The notes below the pieces were generated by a model. It saw nothing but the letters and a program-made list of their open reading frames with translations. It made no database searches and was not told where the DNA came from. This document shows, one piece after another, positions 18,233 through 26,207 of a DNA stretch of 64,000 nucleotides. Numbering within the stretch: the stretch's first letter is position 1; every line of letters starts with the position of its first letter. The translations under genes were made by a program, and so were the position numbers. This stretch comes from Aliterella atlantica CENA595. GTDB taxonomy: Bacteria > Cyanobacteriota > Cyanobacteriia > Cyanobacteriales > Chroococcidiopsidaceae. The stretch lies in the NCBI RefSeq assembly GCF_000952155.1, contig NZ_JYON01000002.1, forward strand, positions 248,001 to 312,000, given 5' to 3'.

Positions 18233-19103
18233 ACTGTTGGATTTTTGCTTGTTGGCGCAATCTTTTTTCTTCAGTCAAGCGATCGTAACAATGAGGGCAA
18301 GAAATTCCTGCTTCGTACTTACTAGATGCTTTATCTTCCTGAGAAATAGGATAACCACAACTGCGACAAAGTTCATAAGTTCCTGGTTCTAAGCCGTGTT
18401 GTACGGCTACTCGCTCATCAAAAACAAAACATTCTCCTTGCCACAAACTTTCATCAGCGGGGACTTCCTCCAAATACTTTAAGATACCGCCTTTGAGGTG
18501 ATAGACTTCAGCAAAACCTTGAGACAGCATTAAAGACGAAGCCTTTTCACAGCGAATTCCCCCAGTACAAAACAAAGCAACTTTTCTATGTTTGGTAGGA
18601 TCTAAATTCTGGTTAATATAGTCAGGAAATTGGTTAAACGATTGAGTTTGAGGGTTTTGCGCTCCTGTAAAAGTACCAATATTTACTTCGTAATCGTTGC
18701 GAGTATCAATAATAGTGACTTCAGGATCGCTAATTAGCGCATTCCATTCTTGAGGACTAACATAAGTACCCACTTGCTCGTTAGGATCGACTTCCGGTAA
18801 TCCTAGCGTGACAATTTCTCGCTTCAATCGCACCTTCATCCGTTCAAAAGGGGGCGATTCAGCATAAGACAATTTATATTCTAAATCTGCCAAACGGGCA
18901 TCAGCGGCAAGAAAAGTTAAGACAGCATCAATACTTTCTTGGCTAGCACCTGCAATTGTGCCATTGATACCTTCTGCTGCCAACAGAATTGTCCCTTTAA
19001 TACCTTGCATTTGGCAGTAAGCCAGCAGAGGTTGCTGCTTCTTATCAAAGTCAGGCAGAGAAACAAATTTATAAAATGTGGCAACAACATGAGTCATCTG
19101 CAC
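18207..19103 (-). CDS. trhO: tRNA uridine(34) hydroxylase TrhO (YceA, rhodanese family)
   Basis: The 298-residue protein is the usual length for TrhO, which makes 5-hydroxyuridine at the tRNA wobble position. It has the N-terminal TrhO domain, a rhodanese domain with [15 protein letters not shown] and the active-site loop CTGGIRCEK (Cys179, Cys185), and a C-terminal region with two Cys pairs ([14 protein letters not shown]) that may bind zinc. The start could also be the third codon ([11 protein letters not shown], 19097), which fits family N-termini better. The gene converges on the O-methyltransferase with a 26-base overlap. Confidence 0.9.
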   Translation of the reverse strand: MQMTHVVATFYKFVSLPDFDKKQQPLLAYCQMQGIKGTILLAAEGINGTIAGASQESIDAVLTFLAADARLADLEYKLSYAESPPFERMKVRLKREIVTLGLPEVDPNEQVGTYVSPQEWNALISDPEVTIIDTRNDYEVNIGTFTGAQNPQTQSFNQFPDYINQNLDPTKHRKVALFCTGGIRCEKASSLMLSQGFAEVYHLKGGILKYLEEVPADESLWQGECFVFDERVAVQHGLEPGTYELCRSCGYPISQEDKASSKYEAGISCPHCYDRLTEEKRLRQQAKIQQFRQNKDVS

Positions 19104-19142
19104 AGTATTTTAGGTAAATTTTGGTGCAAAGCGATCGCTCTA

Positions 19143-19610
19143 TTAGTTTAGACTATGCGGATCTGTACCTGCGAGTTCCTGACACTTAGCTTCTGCTGCT
19201 TGATAAGCCCTTAAATAATCAACACCACCCAACATCAAATCGCCATAATACTCATAAGGAGCAGCACCATAAATAGGTAAAGGGTCATCTTCAGGGTAAT
19301 CTTCTTGAGACTCTTCTATAACTGCTTTAAGCTGCTTTACACTCAAGCTTTGAGCGGGGAAATAGTAAAGTTCCTGAGTATCAAAGTTGAGATGAGGCAA
19401 AGTAGGATCGATAATTTTATCTTCCAACTCCAGCCAACTGTACTCAACAATCGTACAAGCTCCTTTTCCCAGAACTAAAAAGCCTTGTACATAAGTATAT
19501 TCTTCGCTTAGTAGAGCAGCCTGGTAAGCATTATCAAAACATTTAGTAGCTTTACTATGAATGCGCTCGGATATTTCACATGAAAGGTTTACATCTAATA
19601 ATTTACTCAT
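19143..19610 (-). CDS. Conserved hypothetical protein
   Basis: I recognise no named domain in this 155-residue acidic soluble protein. It contains the block EYTYVQGFLVLGKGACTIVEYSWLE, then IDPTLPHLNFDTQELYYFP. This looks like the small proteins that describe a household-type fold with conserved Trp/Glu positions. Codon use and spacing (39 bases upstream of trhO, 51 bases after futC's stop) support a real gene. Function unknown. Confidence 0.7.
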   Translation of the reverse strand: MSKLLDVNLSCEISERIHSKATKCFDNAYQAALLSEEYTYVQGFLVLGKGACTIVEYSWLELEDKIIDPTLPHLNFDTQELYYFPAQSLSVKQLKAVIEESQEDYPEDDPLPIYGAAPYEYYGDLMLGGVDYLRAYQAAEAKCQELAGTDPHSLN

Positions 19611-19661
19611 GCACAGTCATCAGACAAATTTGCAGTTAATTATCAATATCCTAGCTACATA

Positions 19662-20711
19662 TCAATGCATCTCGCGAGCAGGAAACACCTTAACAGCATC
19701 GCTATCGACATTCAACTTTACCTTAGCGCCTACAGGTAGAGCAGTTTGAGCAGTAGTACGGGCGTGTAATTCCTTACCCGATGGAGTTACCAGACAGTAA
19801 CGATACTCTCTACCCAAAAAACGGCGAGTGCGGATTGTAGCCGCCGCATTATTTTCCTCCAGTTCCAAAATCAAATCTTCCTCGCGGAGCATCAAATCGC
19901 CCTTATCGCTATCATCCATTTGATTAGAAACAGCAAAACACCCTACTTCAGTAGCCCACAAATTGCCTTGACGCTGTGCAGGCACAAAATTAGCACCAGT
20001 CACAAACTCAGCCACAAAACGAGAAGCAGGGTGAGTATAAACCTCCTGCGGCGTACCCAACTGCTCCAACTTACCATAGCGCATCACAGCGACCCGATCG
20101 GCGATCGCCAAAGCCTCTTCTTGGTCGTGAGTCACAAAAATCGCCGCAGTTCCCGCCGCCTGCAAAATATCGCGCACCTCCTCCCGCAGCCTTAACCTTA
20201 CCTGCACATCCAAATTACTCAAAGGCTCATCCAGCAAAATCAACTGAGGTTGAGGAGCCAAAGCACGAGCCAAAGCCACCCGTTGCTGCTGTCCGCCAGA
20301 TAACTCGTGAGGATAGCGCTCGTCCAACCCCACCAACCCCACCAACTGCAACAGCCCTGCAACCGTCTCCCCTGCAGCCTTCTTCTTCAACCCAAAACCA
20401 ACATTTTCCGCCACCGTCAAATGAGGAAACAGAGCATAATCTTGAAAAACCATGCCCAAACAGCGCAACTCAGGAGCAACCGAACAACCACCACCCGCAA
20501 CTTGGCGATCGCCAATTTCAATCGAGCCTGCTTCTAGTCCCTCAAACCCAGCAATTAACCGCAGCAAAGTGGTTTTTCCGCAACCAGAAGGACCTAAAAG
20601 CGCCAATACTTCCCCTCGCTGCAACTCCAAACTCACGCCATCAACAGCCCTAGGTCCCATTTCTGCAAACCGCTTACACACACCCTCCAATCGTAAAATT
20701 ACCTCACCCAT
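19662..20711 (-). CDS. futC: Iron(III) ABC transporter ATP-binding protein (FutC/FbpC)
   Basis: The 349-residue ATPase has Walker A GPSGCGKTT (40-48), the Q-loop VFQDYALFPHLTV, signature LSGGQQQRVALARAL (137-151), Walker B LILLDEP (158-163) and the H-loop VTHDQEEALAIADR. A C-terminal TOBE-like region (about 240-349) is typical of iron and polyamine importers. It overlaps futB by 8 bases, and the set substrate-binding protein, fused permease, ATPase is that of cyanobacterial Fe(III) import. It acts at the inner face of the plasma membrane. Confidence 0.9.
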   Translation of the reverse strand: MGEVILRLEGVCKRFAEMGPRAVDGVSLELQRGEVLALLGPSGCGKTTLLRLIAGFEGLEAGSIEIGDRQVAGGGCSVAPELRCLGMVFQDYALFPHLTVAENVGFGLKKKAAGETVAGLLQLVGLVGLDERYPHELSGGQQQRVALARALAPQPQLILLDEPLSNLDVQVRLRLREEVRDILQAAGTAAIFVTHDQEEALAIADRVAVMRYGKLEQLGTPQEVYTHPASRFVAEFVTGANFVPAQRQGNLWATEVGCFAVSNQMDDSDKGDLMLREEDLILELEENNAAATIRTRRFLGREYRYCLVTPSGKELHARTTAQTALPVGAKVKLNVDSDAVKVFPAREMH

Positions 20712-22344
20712 AAACTTTCTCCCTCTCTGTGCCTGTGCGGTTTTTTCCTCGTCTTTCTTGCGCCAACACTAATAAACTAGACCCCATCGAAACTACCAAC
20801 ATAGCCAAAGATCCCACAGCCGCATCGCTAAACGAAACATTCTCCGTAGCCTTCCAAATCTCCGTCGCCAGAGTATCAAACCCAATCGGAGCTAGTAGCA
20901 GCGTCGCTGGTAATTCCTTAATCGCCGTCAAAAATACCAAAACCGCCCCACCCAGAACCCCAGGACTAATCAAAGGCAAAGTAACTTCCCTTAAAGTCTG
21001 CCAAGAATTTCGCCCCAAACACCGCGCCGACTCCTCCAACTGTGGATGCAACTGCAACAGAGAACTGCGTACCGTACCCACCGACTGAGGTAAAAACAAC
21101 ACCAAATAGGCAAACACCAACATCGGCAAAGTTTGATACAACCAAGGCAAATAGCGAGAGCCAAAAAACACCAACGACAAAGCGATCGCAATTCCTGGCA
21201 ACCCAAACCCAATATAACTACACCGCTCAATAGCCGTAGTCAAGCGACTGGGAAACCGCACCGCCAAAATCGCCACAGGCAAAGCGCAAATCGTCGCCAA
21301 AATCGCCGCCAATCCCGCCCCTACAATCGAATTTATAGCAGGCTGGGCGATCGCACTCCAAGAAGCCGTTCCATAAGCAGCACTATCACTTGTAACTCCC
21401 CGCCACAGCCAATACAGAGTCACTCCCACAGGCAAAACCAGACTCAAGCCCACTATAATCGCGCAAAACAGCAGTGCTACATACTTCCAATTTCCAAGCT
21501 TGATTGCCGATTGAGGACGCAATGCCGCCGAAGTCCGACTGTAATAAGCCCCGCGCGATCGCACTTTGTACTCTAGCCACAAAATTACCAGCACCAAAGC
21601 CACCAATATCAAAGCCAAAGCCGCCGCCTGATTGCGATTAAAACTCGATCGATATTGCTGAAAAATCACCCTTGTAAACACATCAAACCGCATCAAAGAA
21701 GGCGTGCCAAAATCCCTCAATGCGTACAAAGCAACTAACAACCCACCAGCTACTACCGAAGGACGCAATTGCGGCAACACTACTCGAAAAAACGTCGAAA
21801 CTTGGCTATAGCCCAAACTTCTCGCTGCTTCTATAGTTGCCGGATCGATTAACAATAACCCCGATCGCACACTTAGCAACAGGTACGGATAAGTAAACAG
21901 CGTAATCGCCAATATTGTCCCAAACCAGCCGTAAATCTCTGGTAGTTCTTCCACGCCCAGAGGAGCTAATAATTGTTGTAACAAGCTACCACGCGGACCA
22001 AAAGCAGCAATTAGGGCAAAACTACCAACATAACTCGGAACTGCCAAGGGCAAAGTTGTGGCGATTAGCCAAAACCGCCGCCAGGGTAAATCTGTTTTGG
22101 CTGTCAAAAAGGCGATCGGTACGGCAATCAACGCACTCAACAGAGTTACAGCGGTTGCCATACCTATACTATTGAACAATACTGTTAAGGTACGCGGGCG
22201 AGACACCAACTTTATTAGTTCTTCTGTGCCTGCACCCGCAGTTCTAATTATTAAATAAGTCAAAGGTACAGCGATCGCGATCGCTGTAATTGCAGCAATA
22301 GCGATCAAAAATAAAGGCGGTCGAGAAGCAGCCCTAAACGTCAC
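20704..22344 (-). CDS. futB: Iron(III) ABC transporter permease, two fused halves (FutB/FbpB)
   Basis: This 546-residue membrane protein has about 12 hydrophobic segments in two homologous halves, each with the permease EAA-like loop (EAARSLGYSQVSTFFRVVLP and ESARCLGRNSWQTLREVTLP). That duplicated architecture is standard for FbpB/FutB iron permeases. The start is a GTG at 22344 that forms a GTGA overlap with the futA stop, so translation is coupled. Downstream, its end overlaps futC by 8 bases. Confidence 0.9.
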   Translation of the reverse strand: MTFRAASRPPLFLIAIAAITAIAIAVPLTYLIIRTAGAGTEELIKLVSRPRTLTVLFNSIGMATAVTLLSALIAVPIAFLTAKTDLPWRRFWLIATTLPLAVPSYVGSFALIAAFGPRGSLLQQLLAPLGVEELPEIYGWFGTILAITLFTYPYLLLSVRSGLLLIDPATIEAARSLGYSQVSTFFRVVLPQLRPSVVAGGLLVALYALRDFGTPSLMRFDVFTRVIFQQYRSSFNRNQAAALALILVALVLVILWLEYKVRSRGAYYSRTSAALRPQSAIKLGNWKYVALLFCAIIVGLSLVLPVGVTLYWLWRGVTSDSAAYGTASWSAIAQPAINSIVGAGLAAILATICALPVAILAVRFPSRLTTAIERCSYIGFGLPGIAIALSLVFFGSRYLPWLYQTLPMLVFAYLVLFLPQSVGTVRSSLLQLHPQLEESARCLGRNSWQTLREVTLPLISPGVLGGAVLVFLTAIKELPATLLLAPIGFDTLATEIWKATENVSFSDAAVGSLAMLVVSMGSSLLVLAQERRGKNRTGTEREKVYG

Positions 22345-23366
22345 AATACGCCTGCTTCCTGGAGTAGATTTATAGTTCCCTGCAAGTCAGACAAATTACT
22401 CAAGTTAATTTTCGGTGGCTGAAGCTGATTGAGAGGAATTTGTTTTTGCGATGGTTGAATGCCTCTAACTAATGGATATTCGTTAGTTTCTTTGACAAAG
22501 TAAGTTTGCGCGGGTGTACCGAGCATATAAGCAACAAACTTCTCAGCATCGCTTTTTTGGTCGGTAGTATTTAGCACTGCTAAACCTGCGACATTTACCA
22601 TACCCCCAGCATCTCTACGAGTATAGTGGTGCGCTACAGGAAAATTGGGATTATCTTTATTAAACCGATACAGGTAGTAGTTATTCAATAGCCCTAAAGA
22701 AATTTCGCCTCTACCCAAAGCCTCTACGATCGCGGCATTTTTGGCATAATCCTTAGCTCCGTTAGCTTTCATTGCTTTCAACCAAGCGAGTGTTTTTTGG
22801 TCGCCTTGGAGCAAGCGCATTGCGGTAATAAATGATTGGAAAGAACCGTTAGAAGGCGCCCAACCTACTTTACCGCGCCATTTAGGATCGGTTAATTGAG
22901 CAACTGATGTCGGTAGTTCGCTAGGCTTGACTAGCTTGGTATTGTAGTCAATTACCCGCGCCCGTCCAGAAATTCCTACCCACTGCCCTGTAGATGAGCG
23001 ATATTGCGGATCTACTTTACCCAGCAACGCAGCAGGAATTGGTAAAGTCCGCTTTTCTTTGGCTACTGCTCCTAAAGCGCCTGCATCTTGAGCAAAAAAT
23101 AGATCGGCGCGGCTATTTTTACCTTCTTCTAATAGAGCGATCGCAAGTTCTGCTGTATCGCCATAGCGTACCTCAATATCCATGCCCAAATCTTTCTCAG
23201 CTTTGGCAATCAGGGGACCAATTAGTTTTTCTTCTCTTCCTGAATAGATAGTCAGCGTCTTTGCCGCCGCTTCGCTACTTAGCCCTACTCCCCAACTTAA
23301 AAGTACAGCCGTAAGTGCTGCTGATAATTTCCTCAATTTTATCGACACCAAGCCCTTATTTTTCAT
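22341..23366 (-). CDS. futA: Iron(III)-binding periplasmic protein (FutA-like)
   Basis: The 341-residue protein has a basic N-terminus and hydrophobic leader (LSAALTAVLLSWGVGLSSEA) with likely cleavage near residue 36. It is followed by the FbpA/FutA fold opening TLTIYSGREEKLIGPLI. The tyrosine-rich iron site LLNNYYLYRF and the early Tyr in IYSGRE fit the Tyr-based Fe(III) ligation of FutA. Upstream is a 358-base spacer shared with a divergent TonB-like gene. Iron-dependent control is likely but I could not confirm a Fur box. Confidence 0.9.
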   Translation of the reverse strand: MKNKGLVSIKLRKLSAALTAVLLSWGVGLSSEAAAKTLTIYSGREEKLIGPLIAKAEKDLGMDIEVRYGDTAELAIALLEEGKNSRADLFFAQDAGALGAVAKEKRTLPIPAALLGKVDPQYRSSTGQWVGISGRARVIDYNTKLVKPSELPTSVAQLTDPKWRGKVGWAPSNGSFQSFITAMRLLQGDQKTLAWLKAMKANGAKDYAKNAAIVEALGRGEISLGLLNNYYLYRFNKDNPNFPVAHHYTRRDAGGMVNVAGLAVLNTTDQKSDAEKFVAYMLGTPAQTYFVKETNEYPLVRGIQPSQKQIPLNQLQPPKINLSNLSDLQGTINLLQEAGVL

Positions 23367-23724
23367 TTGTAAATAAAACTCTTTGTCAAGATGAAAGCTT
23401 TTCTTTTAAAATAAATACCATTAAAGCTATTGCGTATTTAAGAAAAGTTTGCAAATTTTATACATTGTTCGGAGCGCATAAGTACAGTGTATTAGTTGCG
23501 ATAGATAAATTCTACCTGGACCATACCTCAAGTTAATTGAAAATAATTATAGTTAGGCTGTTTAAGAGCGCCAGAACAATTAAGGATATAGAGCGATCGC
23601 TATTAGGAGTATATAGCGTTACTGTGGGCAATAGGTCAACAGAAGTGTAAATATAGCCTAGACAAGCGATATATTTGAGGTCGAAGTAATGTATGTAGAC
23701 TAGGTAGGAGGATAAATTAACCGC
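23367..23724. promoter_or_regulatory. Divergent spacer between futA and the TonB-like gene
   Basis: This AT-rich region must hold both promoters. A/T-rich blocks around 23410-23425 and 23535-23556 loosely resemble Fur boxes, but neither is a convincing 19-base palindrome. A GGAGG-type ribosome site (GTAGGAGGATAAATTAACCGC) precedes the TonB-like ATG. Confidence 0.45.
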
Positions 23725-24591
23725 ATGATTGAGAGCAAAAACTTACCTGCGCCATTACGTCAGGTATGGAAACCAATGTGGTTAGTGTCGTTAGGCGTAC
23801 ATGGAATGCTGTTAGCAATTCCTCTCCCTACCGAGCAAAAGTCCAAGCCTGTCGTAGAAGAAAAGCCAGAAGAGTTAGTGCGTCTAACTCAAATTGAAAC
23901 TTCACCTGGTCCAGTTACAGTTGCGCCCGAAGCCGAGAAAGAGCGACTAGCACCTCGAATTTCTAGGCGATCGCCACGCAAACCTCCTGTAGCAAGCACA
24001 CAACCCACTCCTTTGCCCGCAAAACCCGCAGCTAGCAAGCCAACTCCAGCAGTTGTCTCTCCTCAACAGCAACCAGTAGCGATCGCGCCATTTTCACCGC
24101 CAAGCGCAATAGAAATAGATCCGCAAAAGCAAGAACTACTTCCACCTCCTGAAGAAATAGCCGATCCAACTCCTAGCCTTGACGTAGCTGTAAGTCCTAG
24201 TCCAAACAGTAAACCAATTGCTATTGCAGATATTCAAGGCATACCTATCGATCCAACTTGGCAAGCTGTAGAACAACCAAACCAAGCGATCGCTGCTGCA
24301 GAAATGTTTGTTCAAGCTGACGGTAAGCCCTACCCTGATATTGTCGGGCAAATTGCTCAAGTCCCGAATAAAAACCCTGATGTTGTCTTTGAAGAGTTCT
24401 TTCGCCTTCAGTTAGCAAGCGCTAATTTCCAAGTTGAGCCTTTTGGTACTTATGCGCCTGGTGGCGGACTTTATAAACTAACTCCAAAAGGTAGTAACAC
24501 TACGCCCCTATACCTAACTTTAGCTCCAGATAAGCAAGGTACAGGCACAATAGTGACTATTTGGAAAAAATACCCTAGTTCAGAGGAGTAA
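23725..24591 (+). CDS. TonB-like, proline-rich periplasm-spanning protein
   Basis: The 288-residue protein has a short cytoplasmic start, a single hydrophobic segment (about 18-34) with the pattern WLVSLGVHGMLL, and a Pro/Lys/Glu-rich spacer (about 36-165). It ends in a folded domain of about 100 residues (AAAEMFVQADGKPYPDIVG to TIVTIWKKYP). Ser22 and His26 reproduce the Ser-x3-His pattern of the TonB membrane helix that contacts ExbB/ExbD. The C-terminal domain is not an obvious TonB_C match. It is divergent from futABC, which fits iron acquisition. No exbB or exbD is in the window. It could also be another cell-envelope protein. Confidence 0.7.
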   Translation: MIESKNLPAPLRQVWKPMWLVSLGVHGMLLAIPLPTEQKSKPVVEEKPEELVRLTQIETSPGPVTVAPEAEKERLAPRISRRSPRKPPVASTQPTPLPAKPAASKPTPAVVSPQQQPVAIAPFSPPSAIEIDPQKQELLPPPEEIADPTPSLDVAVSPSPNSKPIAIADIQGIPIDPTWQAVEQPNQAIAAAEMFVQADGKPYPDIVGQIAQVPNKNPDVVFEEFFRLQLASANFQVEPFGTYAPGGGLYKLTPKGSNTTPLYLTLAPDKQGTGTIVTIWKKYPSSEE

Positions 24592-24637
24592 ATGCCTCTA
24601 GACTTGATAAGCTAATAGATAAATTAGCATTGAATAA

Positions 24638-24657
24638 TTAAATATAAAATCATTTAA
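24638..24657. promoter_or_regulatory. Inverted repeat TTAAAT-N8-ATTTAA over the marR start
   Basis: The arms 24638-24643 and 24652-24657 are perfect inverted copies, and the second ends on the A of the marR ATG. The half-site is the same as that of the palindrome ahead of the pirin gene (25166-25178), so this may be an autoregulatory operator. AT-richness makes chance a real alternative. Confidence 0.4.
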
Positions 24658-25103
24658 TGGGAACTCGATATCTAGGGACAAAAGAAGAAATATCAGCTTT
24701 AGACGCTTATATAAAATTAGTTAGAGCAGCAGAATCAGTCTCAACTCGTCTGCACCGCCACTTAGACGCTCATAAATTGACTGTTACTCAATTTGGCGTA
24801 CTGGAAGCTTTGTATCACTTAGGCTCAATGTACCAACGCGAACTAGCGGAAAAACTGCTTAAAAGCGGTGGAAATATTACTTTAGTAATTGACAACTTAG
24901 AAAAGCGGCAGTTAGTAAAACGCGATCGTGAAGTAGGCGATCGCAGGTGCATTTCTGTATCGCTCACAGATACAGGCAAGCAGCTAATAACTGAAGTTTT
25001 CCCTACTCATGTAGCTGCGGTAGTCAAAGAAATGAGCATTCTTACCCTCACCGAACAAGCAGAACTAGGGCGTTTGTGTCGGCGTTTAGGAAAACAGGAA
25101 TAG
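24657..25103 (+). CDS. MarR family transcriptional regulator
   Basis: The 148-residue protein shows the MarR winged helix: helix LTVTQFGVLEALYHLG, recognition region SGGNITLVIDNLEKRQLV and the wing KRDREVGDRRCISVSLTDTGKQL, flanked by dimerisation helices. It is the typical size. MarR proteins bind palindromes as dimers and often respond to small aromatic or oxidative ligands. The gene is 131 bases upstream of the pirin gene in the same direction. A single Cys in the wing (RRCISV) and one near the C-terminus could sense redox, but this is only a possibility. Probable target: its own gene and the pirin gene. Confidence 0.9.
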   Translation: MGTRYLGTKEEISALDAYIKLVRAAESVSTRLHRHLDAHKLTVTQFGVLEALYHLGSMYQRELAEKLLKSGGNITLVIDNLEKRQLVKRDREVGDRRCISVSLTDTGKQLITEVFPTHVAAVVKEMSILTLTEQAELGRLCRRLGKQE

Positions 25104-25165
25104 TAGTAACTGTACCTATTTAGTAGTGAAATCCCACCATACAGAAAGACATATTTAACTAATAC

Positions 25166-25178
25166 TTAAATGATTTAA
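25166..25178. promoter_or_regulatory. Perfect palindrome TTAAATGATTTAA upstream of pirin
   Basis: Arms TTAAAT and ATTTAA surround one central base. It lies 57 bases before the pirin ATG and matches the half-sites at the marR start, inside a wider imperfect symmetry (TTTAAC...GTTAAA, 25153-25186). A MarR operator is the simplest explanation, not proven. Confidence 0.45.
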
Positions 25179-25234
25179 TGTTAAACTAAATATAGAAATA
25201 GCTATCTAAACAAAATTAGCAAAGGCAAAAACAA

Positions 25235-25933
25235 ATGATTACATTAAGACCAGGCAAAGAGCGGGGTCATGCTAATCATGGCTGGCTAGACAGTTACCAT
25301 ACATTTTCATTTGCCAACTATTACGATCCCAAGCACATAAACTTTCGGGCTTTGCGCGTAATTAACGAAGACTGGATACAGCCCAGCGCAGGGTTTGGCG
25401 CACACAGTCATCGCGACATGGAAATTATTACCTATGTCTTGGAAGGAGCGCTAGAACACAAAGATAGCTTAGGAACAGGAGCAGTAATCAAGCCTGGAGA
25501 AGCCCAACGCATGAGTGCGGGTACAGGAATTACACATAGCGAGTTCAACCATTCGGCAACCGATCCAGTTCACTTGCTGCAAATTTGGATAATACCCGAC
25601 ACGCAAGGCATAACACCGAGTTACGAGCAAAAAGCCTTTCCCTTAGAAGAAAAGCTAGGCAAGCTGCGGTTAATTGCAGCCAAAGATGGACGTGAAGGCG
25701 CAGTAAAAATTCATCAAGATGTGGATTTATACACCTCCGTATTAGCAGCAGGCGATCGCATTGTCCACAAGCTCAACCCCAACCGTTACGCTTGGTTGCA
25801 AGTAGCGCAAGGCGAAGCCAAGTTAAACGACTACCACCTGCAAGCAGGAGACGCAGTAGCAGCAAGCCAAGTTAAACTACTAGACATCAGCACAGACAAA
25901 GGCGCGGAGATTCTACTATTCGACCTGGCATGA
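25235..25933 (+). CDS. Pirin family protein (YhhW-like bicupin)
   Basis: The 232-residue bicupin matches pirin/YhhW, some members of which have quercetin 2,3-dioxygenase activity. The N-terminal cupin has the full metal set: His57 and His59 in FGAHSHRDMEI, His101 and Glu103 in GTGITHSEFNHS. The second cupin (from about 130) lacks such a set, as usual. It is cytoplasmic. MarR-pirin pairs are common in bacteria responding to aromatic or oxidative stress, and a shared half-site suggests control by the neighbour. The physiological substrate is unknown. Confidence 0.9.
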   Translation: MITLRPGKERGHANHGWLDSYHTFSFANYYDPKHINFRALRVINEDWIQPSAGFGAHSHRDMEIITYVLEGALEHKDSLGTGAVIKPGEAQRMSAGTGITHSEFNHSATDPVHLLQIWIIPDTQGITPSYEQKAFPLEEKLGKLRLIAAKDGREGAVKIHQDVDLYTSVLAAGDRIVHKLNPNRYAWLQVAQGEAKLNDYHLQAGDAVAASQVKLLDISTDKGAEILLFDLA

Positions 25934-25940
25934 GCAAAAT

Positions 25941-25980
25941 AATTCGTAATTCGTAATTCGTAATTCGTAATTCGTAATTA
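25941..25980. repeat. Short tandem repeat, AATTCGT x5 plus partial unit
   Basis: Five exact heptamers AATTCGT (25941-25975) followed by AATTA lie eight bases after the pirin stop. Heptamer STRR repeats of this kind are typical of cyanobacterial intergenic DNA. Related AATTCGTAATT pieces occur at 34198-34231 and 44511-44545. Confidence 0.9.
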
Positions 25981-26055
25981 CAAGGGGACAAGGAAGATAG
26001 AGTAGGTTAAATCTCCTCACCTTCCCTGCCTCCCCTGCTCCCCCCGCCTTCTCCC

Positions 26056-26105
26056 CAGACGGCAAACCCTCCCCCCCGCATACGGCTCTCACCACTGCTG
26101 AACTA
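26056..26105 (-). mobile_element. Possible group II intron end remnant beside a C-rich tract
   Basis: Read on the minus strand, this piece gives GAGAGCCGTATGCGGG, which resembles the conserved segment near the 5' part of bacterial group II introns that lie with their reverse transcriptase gene. No intron-encoded protein is present, and the adjacent tract (26010-26060) is a low-complexity C-rich run. It is probably a short relic; similarity is from memory only. Confidence 0.35.
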
Positions 26106-26155
26106 AGCTACAGGTAGATACATTAGAGCAAGAAAGTACATAAAAGTTTATTTAT

Positions 26156-26175
26156 AGATGAGTTAAAACTCATCT
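26156..26175. other. Hairpin in the clpC leader
   Basis: Perfect 8-base arms AGATGAGT and ACTCATCT (26156-26163, 26168-26175) with a TAAA loop lie 33 bases before the clpC ATG. The hairpin is followed by GCTTTTATCC. It may be a weak terminator/attenuator or a leader structure. Confidence 0.45.
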
Positions 26176-26207
26176 GCTTTTATCCAGCCACAAGAGGGCA
26201 ACCCACG

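Noticed and set aside
21042-21576. Plus-strand reading frames opposite futB
   Set aside because: They are shadows of the permease gene; they have Arg/Gln/Pro-rich composition and no domain.
23535-23556. Fur box upstream of futA
   Set aside because: A/T-rich resemblance only; symmetry is too poor to call without a matrix search.
25941-25980. CRISPR-like array
   Set aside because: Units are 7 bases with no spacers; it is a short tandem repeat. No CRISPR array or cas gene was seen anywhere.
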